DNA of 64,000 bases from Sulfuricurvum sp. (GTDB taxonomy: Bacteria; Campylobacterota; Campylobacteria; Campylobacterales; Sulfurimonadaceae), in NCBI RefSeq assembly GCF_028710345.1, contig NZ_JAQTUH010000003.1, positions 124,001 through 188,000 on the forward strand. The letters are read 5' to 3'. Below the pieces are notes generated by a model. It ran no database searches, was not told where the DNA came from, and was given only the letters and a program-made list of their open reading frames with translations. This document shows, piece by piece, positions 53,966 through 62,262 of the stretch. Positions within the stretch are counted from its first letter, which is position 1; every line of letters begins with the position of its first letter. The translations under genes and the position numbers were made by a program.

Positions 53966-54463
53966 TCACACATGATAACCAATAGATATTAAATCCATAT
54001 CGGTAATCGTGATATCACTGTTTGATACCATAACCATCCCATCATTTGTGTATACTACTTTGCTCATAGGGGAAGGTAATGTTTCAAACGATTTATCAAT
54101 ACTTCCGTCACTATTGTAACGAACCAGAGAAAAATCTTTAAATGAACTGTTCCATAAATAACTCGCTACTATGATCTTTCCGTCATTTTGAATCGTAACT
54201 CTATACGATTCGTCCTCGTTACTTCCAAAAGGTGTAATTACTTTTCCTTCACTACCAAAAGCAGTATCAAGCGTTTCATCAGTGTTATATCGAATTAAAA
54301 CAAAATCTTTAAATAGACCGTTCCATATAAACTTTGCAAATAATTTTTTACCGTCATTTTGAACGATAATACTGTATATCTCGCTATTATTCCATTTTTC
54401 ACTTTTTTGTATATTAATTATTTCATTCACAGTCATCTGATCTTGTAAAGTATTTTTTTTCAT
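53966..54463 (-). CDS. Delta-60 beta-propeller repeat protein, probably a remnant
   Basis: A 165-residue protein containing two clear delta-60 type repeats, WNGLFKDFVLIRYNTDETLD-TAFG (about 47-70) and WNSSFKDFSLVRYNSDGSID-KSF (about 103-126), each preceded by xNDGKxxVA. In large surface or secreted proteins such repeats occur by the dozen, as beta-propeller blades. Two blades cannot make a propeller and there is no signal peptide, so this is probably a shortened relic or a fragment that must oligomerise. The frame itself is open. It is AT-rich and lies next to another decayed surface-protein gene. Confidence 0.65.
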   Translation of the reverse strand: MKKNTLQDQMTVNEIINIQKSEKWNNSEIYSIIVQNDGKKLFAKFIWNGLFKDFVLIRYNTDETLDTAFGSEGKVITPFGSNEDESYRVTIQNDGKIIVASYLWNSSFKDFSLVRYNSDGSIDKSFETLPSPMSKVVYTNDGMVMVSNSDITITDMDLISIGYHV

Positions 54464-54762
54464 CTAAATTCTTTCAATAATATTTTGTTAAACTAATGAC
54501 ACTTTTAATTAAATCAATTTTGTTATTGTATAGTCTAAGTATCACCACTTTGTCATCATAGATACTTTTTTATGCATATCTCATTAACGCTGATATAAGT
54601 TGAAATTCCAAGTGAAATTTTACACTCCTAGTATCATCTGTGTATCACTCAAATATATGATTTACTACAGTATTTTTCTTAAAACTCATAAGAGGAAAAT
54701 CTAAAATCTAACTGACCCCGTATACCCTACCTCTTCGAGTGTCACGGGGTCTCTCTCGTGGG
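54464..54762. other. AT-rich gap without a gene; terminator-like hairpin at its right end
   Basis: No coding signal is seen. Near the right end GACCCCGT (54714-54721) pairs with ACGGGGTC (54744-54751) around a 22-base loop; this lies just downstream of the decayed minus-strand gene and is probably its old terminator. Confidence 0.5.
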
Positions 54763-55197
54763 CTACAACACCTGCAACGCGACATAAGTAGAGTTGTAGT
54801 CGTACTCGTTTTGTAGACATAACCGTCGGTACCGACACTGGCGTGCCCGTGACTAGGAATAGACATCCTGCCACCCAGTTGGCATTCCGCTCGTCAGGAA
54901 CCCTGCCTCTGTAGTTGGAAGGGCGACATTCACGCCGTTGAGGGTGGCAAAGCGGTAATCGTTTGTTGTGCCGAAGAGTCCATCGACAGCTACCATAGTA
55001 TTCGTAACGCCATTGATGTCGTGGTTAAAAAGAGAATCAAGAACATCGTGGGAGGTGTAATCAATTCCACCATTGAGGCTTCCTGTGTCGGCACTCGTTC
55101 TATCACTGCTTCTATCCCAAAAATAGTACCAATTTCCGTTGACATGAACGGGAGCGATGAGTTTGCCGTAGCTTCCAAGATCGATAATATTATTCAA
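54763..55197 (-). pseudogene. Decayed 3' end of a large surface-protein gene (at least two frameshifts)
   Basis: The minus strand encodes LIAPVHVNGNWYYFWDRSSD and then DYTSHDVLDSLF...ATLNGVNVALPT...GWQDVY in one frame, stopping at 54853. The homologous-looking tail continues in other frames: SIPSHGHASVGTDGYVYK (about 54802-54860) and then YDYNSTYVALQVL with a stop at 54763-54765. From memory, large bacterial adhesins end with exactly this kind of WSST-PS...GHAYV...G.VYDY...YVALQVL segment. So one shift lies near 54860-54870 and another near 54800-54805. An in-frame stop lies directly upstream of 55197, so the N-terminal bulk is missing. Confidence 0.72.
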
Positions 55198-55286
55198 ATA
55201 AATCTAGGTTATATTTAGTAAATTTGTTCTATAGTAAAAATTCATTTTACAAATTTATAAAATTATTTTCATCACGAAATGAGACC

Positions 55287-56168
55287 ATGTTCTACAGAAA
55301 AAAAATCATTTTACCTCTCTTTCTTTGCGTATGCTTTAGTCAACTTGATGCTGCTGTTAACGAAGTGATTCCGGGAGATTACGAGGCACCAGCCGTTGGT
55401 ATAAACTTAACAACTCTTTATCTCGCTGAGAGAAAAATGGCTGGACCATATGTTGATGGACATAAACTCACAGATGAGACAGTAACGTCCCTCATTTCCG
55501 CCGTTAAATTTACAACAACACTCGATGTGGGAGGTTATACGGTTTGTCCTATGATTGCATTGCCGTATTCGGTAACCAAAAGTAATGGCGATACCATGTC
55601 TGCTATACTGGGTCATGAGTCGGTCGGTTTTTCGGATGTGTTAGTAGGGGCAACCGGATGGCTCGTCAATGATAAAGCAAAAAATCAATATCTTGCAGCA
55701 ACACTGCTGTTATTTGCACCAACGGGAGAATACAATCCTAAGCAACTACTCAACATCGGGGAAAATAGATACAAATCAACACTCAATATCGGATACGTAC
55801 AGAAACTAAGTGACGATTTTTTCATCGAGCTTTCCCCTGAGCTTGCTTTGTATGGAAAAAACGATAATTCTCTTGGGCGAAGAATAGAACAAAATCCAAG
55901 CTATGCACTCACCACAATGATACGTTACAATCAAACTCCTCAACTTACCCTTTTTGGCGGATTTCAGCAAAATTATGGCGGGGGAACTATAGTAGAAGGT
56001 GTGGCACAAAATGATGATACCAGAATGCAAAAAGCAACTTTGGGAGGGTATTATTATACACTTGCCGGCACACAAATTTTTCTCCGTTATGCTAAGGAGT
56101 TTCATACTCAAAGCGGTATGAAGATTTCCGATGATTTTCTTTTAAGATTCCAATGGTGGTTTAAATAA
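55287..56168 (+). CDS. Outer-membrane beta-barrel protein (phenol_MetA_deg/transporter family)
   Basis: A 293-residue protein with a Sec signal peptide (MFYRKKIILPLFLCVCFSQLDA, cleaved near residue 22). The rest is alternating beta strands with LLLFAPTGEYNPKQLLNIGENRYKSTLNIGYV, typical of the PF13557 family of putative outer-membrane transporters, and it ends in aromatic FQWWFK as outer-membrane barrels do. The ATG at 55287 gives a proper signal peptide; an ATG 63 bases upstream does not. Three bases before the histidine kinase gene, so likely one operon and possibly part of the same sensing pathway. Confidence 0.84.
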   Translation: MFYRKKIILPLFLCVCFSQLDAAVNEVIPGDYEAPAVGINLTTLYLAERKMAGPYVDGHKLTDETVTSLISAVKFTTTLDVGGYTVCPMIALPYSVTKSNGDTMSAILGHESVGFSDVLVGATGWLVNDKAKNQYLAATLLLFAPTGEYNPKQLLNIGENRYKSTLNIGYVQKLSDDFFIELSPELALYGKNDNSLGRRIEQNPSYALTTMIRYNQTPQLTLFGGFQQNYGGGTIVEGVAQNDDTRMQKATLGGYYYTLAGTQIFLRYAKEFHTQSGMKISDDFLLRFQWWFK

Positions 56169-56171
56169 CCA

Positions 56172-57992
56172 ATGTTCCGAACTACACTATTTTGGTTGAT
56201 TTTTTTATGGGGGAATATCCTCTTTGCTCAGATTCCAATACAAGACATCAGCCATATAAATTTACCCGTAAAACTCAATGGTGAGTGGGGATTTGCTGAA
56301 GATAAAGTACTTTTACCACAACAAACGAACACCATTACCAAAACACTTTATCTTCCTCAATATTTAGAAAGTCGGCATGGACCGAAAGGTGTTGCTACCT
56401 TCGTTATTGATCTTTATACTACGCCTAATAAGCCACTTAGCCTTGATTTCAATCCTCTTGTAAACCCATGGAAACTGTTTATTGATAATAACCTTGTATA
56501 TGAATCAGGAATCATAGATTCCAAAAATAAAATTTATTTAGCCTCTGCTAAACGTCAAATTGCAAACTTCACACCTACTCGACATAAAACTCGTATTACA
56601 CTTTGGATTGCTAACTCGCAACATCGTCATTTTGGATTAGGTATTTCTCCACAAATTGCACCGTATGGAATTCTTGAATCTTACCATTCATCAATGACAT
56701 ATGTAAACTTTGCTTTAATCAGTATTTTAGTGGCTACCGGATTTTATCATCTTGGACTTTTTCTAGTATGGAGAAGAGACCAAGCACCGTTATGGTTTGG
56801 ACTTTTTTTACTTGTTTTTACTTTACGAATAGCAACAACAAGTGAAAAAATCATCACGTTAATATACCCCTCAATAACATGGGAAATGCTGACACGTATC
56901 GAATATATCAGTGGATATTTAACCCTTCCTCTTTTTATTATGTACATAAGTTCTTTATACCCAAAGCAAAGCAATAAGATTATTCAACTTATTAATATTA
57001 TAGTAGGAATAGTTTTTGTCCTATTTGGGCTATTTACATCAACCCTGTTTTTTACATCAAGCATGCCAATTACTGAAATAATTATCATCGAGAGTGTAAT
57101 TTTTGTATCATGGGTACTCTATCACGCATTCAAAGCTAAAGAGCCAAATTCAACCTTTGCTTTTATTACTTTTGTCATTTTCGCTGGAACAATTATCCAT
57201 GATGTACTAATGTTTTCTAAAGTAATTGATTCAACAGATGATTGGGGACCGATTGGATTTATTGTTTACCTCTTCGCACAAGCTCAAATTTTATTGCAAC
57301 GCTACGCTAATGCATTTCATACTATCCAAAAGCATGAAAATGAGCTAGAATACATTATTTCCAAACGAACCGGTGAGCTCAAAGATTTACTCTCGCAACG
57401 TGAGCTTTTAATGCGAGAACTCAGTCATCGTGTAAAAAATAACCTTCAATTCATCATAGGACTTTTGTGGACCAAGCGTGTGAAAGCTAGCGATGAAACG
57501 AAAGCAATTTTATTATCTCTCCAATCACAGATTCAGGCAATAGCAACAGTACATGAAACGCTTTGTGAACAACCAAATATATCCACTGTCAATGGTAATC
57601 ATTACCTTAAAACCATCATTGATGCTCTTCAAGAGCTCTATCCAAATATCACTTTTTCCTGCACTTTTGGCGAAGAGGGGCTATTATCCCTCGATGATAC
57701 TATCTCACTAGGACTAGTTGTCAGTGAAATGGTATCAAACACCGTTAAACACGTATACTCAACAAAATCAGGAACAATATCTATCGATTTTGAAATACAC
57801 AACAATCTGGCAAAACTATCCTATAGTGATGGTCAAACACAATTTCAAAACAATGATTTTTTAAAGGCTTCACGTAAAAATAAAAGTATTGGTTGGTCCA
57901 TGATTACAGAACTTATACATCAACTAAAAGCCCAAATTTTATCAGAAGGTAATCTTTTTAAAATACAATTTTATACGGACAAAACTGTATGA
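56172..57992 (+). CDS. 7TMR-DISM-type sensor histidine kinase (HisKA_2)
   Basis: A 606-residue kinase. A signal peptide (about 1-19) is followed by a periplasmic beta-rich domain (20-170, DISMED2-like), seven helices (about 175-385), a coiled coil, then a HisKA_2 dimerisation domain with the phosphoacceptor His419 in LMRELSHRVKNNLQF and a HATPase domain (N-box SEMVSNTVKHVY, G-box SDGQ, GWSMITELIHQL). Known 7TMR-DISM proteins sense carbohydrates or other ligands. Its gene overlaps the response regulator gene by 4 bases, so the two form a cognate pair. Confidence 0.9.
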   Translation: MFRTTLFWLIFLWGNILFAQIPIQDISHINLPVKLNGEWGFAEDKVLLPQQTNTITKTLYLPQYLESRHGPKGVATFVIDLYTTPNKPLSLDFNPLVNPWKLFIDNNLVYESGIIDSKNKIYLASAKRQIANFTPTRHKTRITLWIANSQHRHFGLGISPQIAPYGILESYHSSMTYVNFALISILVATGFYHLGLFLVWRRDQAPLWFGLFLLVFTLRIATTSEKIITLIYPSITWEMLTRIEYISGYLTLPLFIMYISSLYPKQSNKIIQLINIIVGIVFVLFGLFTSTLFFTSSMPITEIIIIESVIFVSWVLYHAFKAKEPNSTFAFITFVIFAGTIIHDVLMFSKVIDSTDDWGPIGFIVYLFAQAQILLQRYANAFHTIQKHENELEYIISKRTGELKDLLSQRELLMRELSHRVKNNLQFIIGLLWTKRVKASDETKAILLSLQSQIQAIATVHETLCEQPNISTVNGNHYLKTIIDALQELYPNITFSCTFGEEGLLSLDDTISLGLVVSEMVSNTVKHVYSTKSGTISIDFEIHNNLAKLSYSDGQTQFQNNDFLKASRKNKSIGWSMITELIHQLKAQILSEGNLFKIQFYTDKTV

Positions 57993-58657
57993 AAAAGCTC
58001 CTAATTATTGAAGACAACTGGATGATGGCGCATGTAATCGACGAAGTGGCACTATCACTTGATATTGATGTTACCGGAATTGCAACGAGTTGGAATGAAG
58101 CTACAGAATTGCTTGTTGAGCAAATACCCGATTTTGTCATTCTAGATATCAACATTAATGGATCAGTCGATGGAATAGAAGTTGCTAGACGACTCAAAGA
58201 AAAAGAGATCCCTTTTTTATTTTTAACAGCCTATAAAGATTTGGAAATCATAAAAGAGGCTACAAAACTTTCACCACTTTCTTATCTTATAAAGCCTATC
58301 ACTCCTGAAAATTTAATGGCAACCTTTTTATTATCAATCCAAAAACTTGCTCAAAAAACTCCTCCAACAAACAATTACGAATACCAATACACGATAGATG
58401 AGAATGGTATAATTTACAAAAACAAAGTACTATTCAATCTACCAAAAGGTGAACGTAGAGTATTAGGACTACTTCTTAAAAATTTAGGGTACCCTGTAAA
58501 GTATGAACTATTTTTTTCCTATGATGATGACGGAACCTTAGACACAATAAATGAAGCAACGTTACGTAATATTATCGTTAAGCTTCGTAAAAAGTGTCCA
58601 GATCTTACAATAACAAACATCAAAGATGTGGGATATATAGTAAATTTTGCTCATTAA
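57989..58657 (+). CDS. Response regulator with REC and OmpR-type winged-helix output
   Basis: A 222-residue response regulator: receiver domain 1-120 with acidic pair E8/D9, phosphoacceptor D53 in FVILDININ, Thr in FLTAYKD and Lys in LIKPITP; C-terminal domain (130-222) ends with NEATLRNIIVKLRKK and TITNIKDVGYIVNF, resembling the recognition helix and wing of OmpR/PhoB proteins, although the domain is divergent. Coupled to the histidine kinase. Possible targets are this operon itself or the opposing c-di-GMP operon. Confidence 0.87.
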   Translation: MKKLLIIEDNWMMAHVIDEVALSLDIDVTGIATSWNEATELLVEQIPDFVILDININGSVDGIEVARRLKEKEIPFLFLTAYKDLEIIKEATKLSPLSYLIKPITPENLMATFLLSIQKLAQKTPPTNNYEYQYTIDENGIIYKNKVLFNLPKGERRVLGLLLKNLGYPVKYELFFSYDDDGTLDTINEATLRNIIVKLRKKCPDLTITNIKDVGYIVNFAH

Positions 58658-58663
58658 CTATAC

Positions 58664-59965
58664 TTATATTGGCTCAGACTCTACCTGATTCCGCCCTTTT
58701 TCTTTGGCACGGTACAAAGCACTATCAGCACGCTGTATCATCGAGTGAGAGGTATCATTTGTAGTAAATATACTAACACCGAAAGAGACCGTTACCCCTC
58801 CAACCTCATCAAATGGATATTTTTCTATTGCATGCCGTAACTTATGGGCTACTTTCATCGCTTTTTCAAGATTCACATTAGGGAGCAAAAAGACAAATTC
58901 TTCACCTCCCCATCGTGCCATCATATCCCCATCACGTACTCCATCTTGAAACAACTGAGCTACTTTTGTTAAAACCTTATCGCCGATTTGATGACCATAG
59001 GTATCATTCACCCGTTTAAAGTAGTCGATATCTGCTATCAATAAAGCGAAACTGTTTCCTGATGTCCAATGTTCTCGCAATAACATATGATGAAATACAT
59101 CATTAAACTTATTTCGATTAAACAGCTTCGTTAATGGATCAGTGATCGCTAGAAGTTCAATCCGTTTTTTATCGGAAATATCGTGATAGATTGCTGTATA
59201 GTTGGTCACCAATCCCTCTTCATCAATCCACGGTGTCATAACGGCATCAACCCAGCGAAGTTCGCCGTCTTTGCCACGGATTTCTATCTCGCCACTCCAC
59301 CGTTCTATTCGCAATAAACACTCTTTCATCGCTTGATAGTCGGTTGCCAACATCTTATCGGTATAGATATCAGGCAGTGGTCTATAGAGAAGTTCTTCTT
59401 TTGTGTACCCAAAAAAAGTAAAAAAGGCATTAGAAACTTCGATAATTTGGCACATTGCATCGGTTTTAATACTCAATAGGTTATCGTCGATAATCTGCTT
59501 ATCCCGCTGTAGTTCACCATTCAGATGGGCAATCTCTTTCATCTGAGCTTGCAATGCAAGTTTCAACTCATGCTGATCGCTAATATTATAGATAGAGACC
59601 ATGACCAATGAGTCGTTAGGAACATAAGGGGAGATAATTACTTGCAACTGCATCGAGGTCAATAATGAAGTGGTGATTTTCGTACGGGGTATCTCGATAA
59701 AACGGTTTTGTTGTGACGCATCATAAAATGTAGGGGAAGAGATACGCAGTGTCGTTCTAATTTTACGTGCAAGAACAGGATAATCGACATCAGGATAAAA
59801 TTCTTGAAAGCTTTTGCCAATAATTTCGGATGATTTAATACCGGTATTAATCTCCAACCATTTATTCCAATAAGAGACTCTAAAAGCGTCATCCATAATA
59901 ATAACCCCAATCTCTAGGGCATCGAGTAAAATATTTGGGAAAGGTATCATTATCATATCAGGCAT
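58664..59965 (-). CDS. Diguanylate cyclase with two PAS domains
   Basis: A 433-residue soluble protein. PAS1 is at about 8-125 (ILLDALEIGVIIMDDAFRVSYWNKW), PAS2-PAC at about 150-265 (IIDDNLLSIKTDAMCQIIEVSNAFFTFFGYTKEEL ... IEIRGKDGELRWVDAVMTPW). The GGDEF domain (275-430) has ARWGGEEF and an I-site RDGD, so it is probably active and feedback inhibited. Overlaps the CheC-like gene by 8 bases: last gene of a CheY-CheC-GGDEF operon. Confidence 0.92.
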   Translation of the reverse strand: MPDMIMIPFPNILLDALEIGVIIMDDAFRVSYWNKWLEINTGIKSSEIIGKSFQEFYPDVDYPVLARKIRTTLRISSPTFYDASQQNRFIEIPRTKITTSLLTSMQLQVIISPYVPNDSLVMVSIYNISDQHELKLALQAQMKEIAHLNGELQRDKQIIDDNLLSIKTDAMCQIIEVSNAFFTFFGYTKEELLYRPLPDIYTDKMLATDYQAMKECLLRIERWSGEIEIRGKDGELRWVDAVMTPWIDEEGLVTNYTAIYHDISDKKRIELLAITDPLTKLFNRNKFNDVFHHMLLREHWTSGNSFALLIADIDYFKRVNDTYGHQIGDKVLTKVAQLFQDGVRDGDMMARWGGEEFVFLLPNVNLEKAMKVAHKLRHAIEKYPFDEVGGVTVSFGVSIFTTNDTSHSMIQRADSALYRAKEKGRNQVESEPI

Positions 59966-60578
59966 ACAGCTCTTCTAGTTTATGATCAATCAACCCTTTA
60001 AGTCGCTCAATCATCTCATCTTTGGTTAATATAAAAACTTTTCCCTCGATATTTTGGGTTTGAAACTCCATATAGGTACTAATAATGATAATACGATGGT
60101 AATTGAGTAAATCCTCTTGATTAATCAAACAATTTCCCTCAACCACCTCTGTAGAGGGGACAAAAAATTGTACTTTCGTATGCAGCTCTTCAGTCAAACG
60201 GCTGATGATTGTTGCACTAAGAATATTGGTCAATTCAATCACTGCATCGTAAATATCCCCTTCTGAAGGTTTGCTTTCAGCATAAAGATAGTTACCAAGG
60301 TTTAGGGCCGATTCCTCAGAAATGACAAATAAAAACTCCCCACCAAACAACCCTCCGAAGAGTTGCTTAGTGACGTAACATCGTTGAGATTCCGGAATCG
60401 ATTCTTTAATATGGGCATCTAATCCCTCCATATCGCTAATGGTGATTTGAGGGATATGCATTTTCCCAAAAGTTTGAAGCAGATCAGCAATACTCGCTGT
60501 TGCATTACCCACGGCAATATTCATAAGTTCTTTTAGCATATCGAGATGGTCTCCGCTAAATTCTACCTTTTGTACCAT
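59958..60578 (-). CDS. CheC/CheX-family phosphatase-like protein
   Basis: A 206-residue protein with the twin CheC active-site patterns E-x-x-N: E17/N20 in LKELMNIAVGNA and a second in VIELTNILSATI. CheC-family proteins dephosphorylate CheY-P. I chose the ATG at 60578, with AGGGGA 6 bases upstream, over an in-frame start at 60635 that overlaps the CheY-like gene by 41 bases. It stands directly between a CheY-like receiver and a diguanylate cyclase. Confidence 0.86.
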   Translation of the reverse strand: MVQKVEFSGDHLDMLKELMNIAVGNATASIADLLQTFGKMHIPQITISDMEGLDAHIKESIPESQRCYVTKQLFGGLFGGEFLFVISEESALNLGNYLYAESKPSEGDIYDAVIELTNILSATIISRLTEELHTKVQFFVPSTEVVEGNCLINQEDLLNYHRIIIISTYMEFQTQNIEGKVFILTKDEMIERLKGLIDHKLEELYA

Positions 60579-60594
60579 ACATTCCCCTCTGATC

Positions 60595-60954
60595 TTAGAA
60601 TACAAGTTGTTGTAAAATATTTTGCATTTTTTCACTGCTAATCGGTTTTGGAATCACCGCTTTTGCCCCTAATGCAATCACTTGCGCTTGTGCTTGAGTC
60701 TGGATATCCGCTGTCACGACAATAACCTGTGCTTTTGGATTGATAGCAATAATCTTTGCCAAGGCTTCATACCCATCCATCACCGGCATTGTCAAATCTA
60801 AAAAAACGATAGAATGGGAGGATTCAGCATACTGCTCAAGCGCTATTAAACCGTTTTCAGCTTCGAAAAATTCAGCTGAAGGTTCAAACTCTTTGAGCGT
60901 TTTAATCAACGATAATCGAGCTAATTTTGAATCATCTACAACTAATATTTTCAT
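60595..60954 (-). CDS. CheY-like single-domain response regulator
   Basis: A 119-residue receiver domain: D7/D8 in VVDDSK, phosphoacceptor D53 in IVFLDLTMPVMDG, Thr in VVTAD, and Lys in IPKPIS. No output domain. The neighbouring CheC-like phosphatase is the probable partner. The gene is divergent from the amidohydrolase gene. Confidence 0.93.
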   Translation of the reverse strand: MKILVVDDSKLARLSLIKTLKEFEPSAEFFEAENGLIALEQYAESSHSIVFLDLTMPVMDGYEALAKIIAINPKAQVIVVTADIQTQAQAQVIALGAKAVIPKPISSEKMQNILQQLVF

Positions 60955-61014
60955 TTATACCCCTAAAACTCTTGCAATTTGATTAAATTGTACCCAATTA
61001 TCGCTAAAGGGTTC

Positions 61015-61023
61015 TGCTATACT
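61015..61023 (+). promoter_or_regulatory. Extended -10 promoter for the amidohydrolase-sppA operon
   Basis: TGCTATACT (extended -10) ends one base before an ATG at 61024; transcription should start near 61030, so that ATG would lie outside the mRNA. Confidence 0.5.
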
Positions 61024-61050
61024 ATGAAAAAAAATTCAAAAGAGTCTACC

Positions 61051-62262
61051 TTGCAAATACTTCTTGCCGACACACTGTTTACCAACGGAGTCATTCTCAA
61101 AAATTACGGTATTGTGTTTGATAAAACTATTTTGGAAGTCACCTCGAACGACGAATTGCGTTCCCGTTACGGTGAACAATGTATTGAACTTGGGGGAGGT
61201 TCCGTTTTACTTCCAGGGCTTATCAATTCCCATGTCCATCTGGAGTTTTCCGCTAACCGCTCCACCCTCACCTACGGTGAATTTATGCCGTGGCTCTCCA
61301 GTGTTATTGCCTCTCGTGATGAACTTATTAACGGATGCGATGATGAGTGCACAACACGCGCTATCAAAACCATGCTCTCCAACGGAATCACCGCATTCGG
61401 AGCAGTTAGCTCGTATGGATTTGACTTAAACCCCTGCTTTCAAGCACCTCAAAAAGTAGTCTTTTTTAACGAACTTATCGGCTCTGATCCCCAAATGGCG
61501 GATGCCCTTTATGCCAATTTTCAAGAGCGATTGTTTGCCGCACAAGCGTTAAAACGCGAAGGATTTCACCCCTCTATCGCCATCCACTCCCCCTACTCGG
61601 TTCACCGTATCTTGATCCAAAAAGCGCTCAAATACGCCCGTGAAAAACATCTTCGTGTGACTGCTCATTTCATGGAAAGTCCTGCTGAGCGCGAATGGTT
61701 GGAGAGTAACAGCGGAGCATTTGCACCGTTTTTCCAAAATTTTCTCAAACAGACCCAAGCCGCTAATACCGCTGAAGAATTTTTAAGCTATTTTCGTGAT
61801 GTTCCCACCCTCTTTACCCACGCCGTTCAAGCCTCAGACAAAGAGCTTTCAACCATTGCTGATGGGAATCACACCATTATCCATTGCCCTATTTCCAACC
61901 GACTTCTTGGAAACGGGAAACTTGATTTAAATAGACTAGAAGAAGAGTCGATTCGATGGGTTTGTGGAACCGATGGTCTTAGTTCTAACTACTCCCTTGA
62001 TTTGTTTGAAGAGATGAAAGTTGCTCTATTTTTGCACCATTCTCGCGAGCTTCTCCCTCTCGCTCACCAACTCTGGAAAAGTGTCACCACCAACGCAGCA
62101 GAAGCATTGCAACTCAATTGTGGTAAAATCGCACCAACTTTCGATGCCGATATTCTTGTGATGCGAATCGATTATCCGATCAACGATCAATTACCGATTC
62201 ATCTTATCACGCAACCGCATAGTATTGAATCGATTTATATCCAAGGGGAAAAAATACAATGA
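61051..62262 (+). CDS. Metal-dependent amidohydrolase, aminofutalosine deaminase family (MqnX-like)
   Basis: A 403-residue amidohydrolase related to chlorohydrolase/adenosine deaminase-type enzymes. LPGLINSHVHLEF holds the HxH metal motif, IHSPYSVH, TAHFMES (His) and CGTDGLSSNYSLD (Asp) complete the metal and catalytic set. The family name points to menaquinone synthesis by the futalosine route, where MqnX deaminates aminofutalosine; whether this member does so is unproven. I place the start at a TTG (61051) with AAGAG upstream, because the promoter covers the upstream ATG at 61024 and LQILLADTLFTNG is the normal family N-terminus. It overlaps sppA by 4 bases. Confidence 0.83.
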   Translation: MQILLADTLFTNGVILKNYGIVFDKTILEVTSNDELRSRYGEQCIELGGGSVLLPGLINSHVHLEFSANRSTLTYGEFMPWLSSVIASRDELINGCDDECTTRAIKTMLSNGITAFGAVSSYGFDLNPCFQAPQKVVFFNELIGSDPQMADALYANFQERLFAAQALKREGFHPSIAIHSPYSVHRILIQKALKYAREKHLRVTAHFMESPAEREWLESNSGAFAPFFQNFLKQTQAANTAEEFLSYFRDVPTLFTHAVQASDKELSTIADGNHTIIHCPISNRLLGNGKLDLNRLEEESIRWVCGTDGLSSNYSLDLFEEMKVALFLHHSRELLPLAHQLWKSVTTNAAEALQLNCGKIAPTFDADILVMRIDYPINDQLPIHLITQPHSIESIYIQGEKIQ

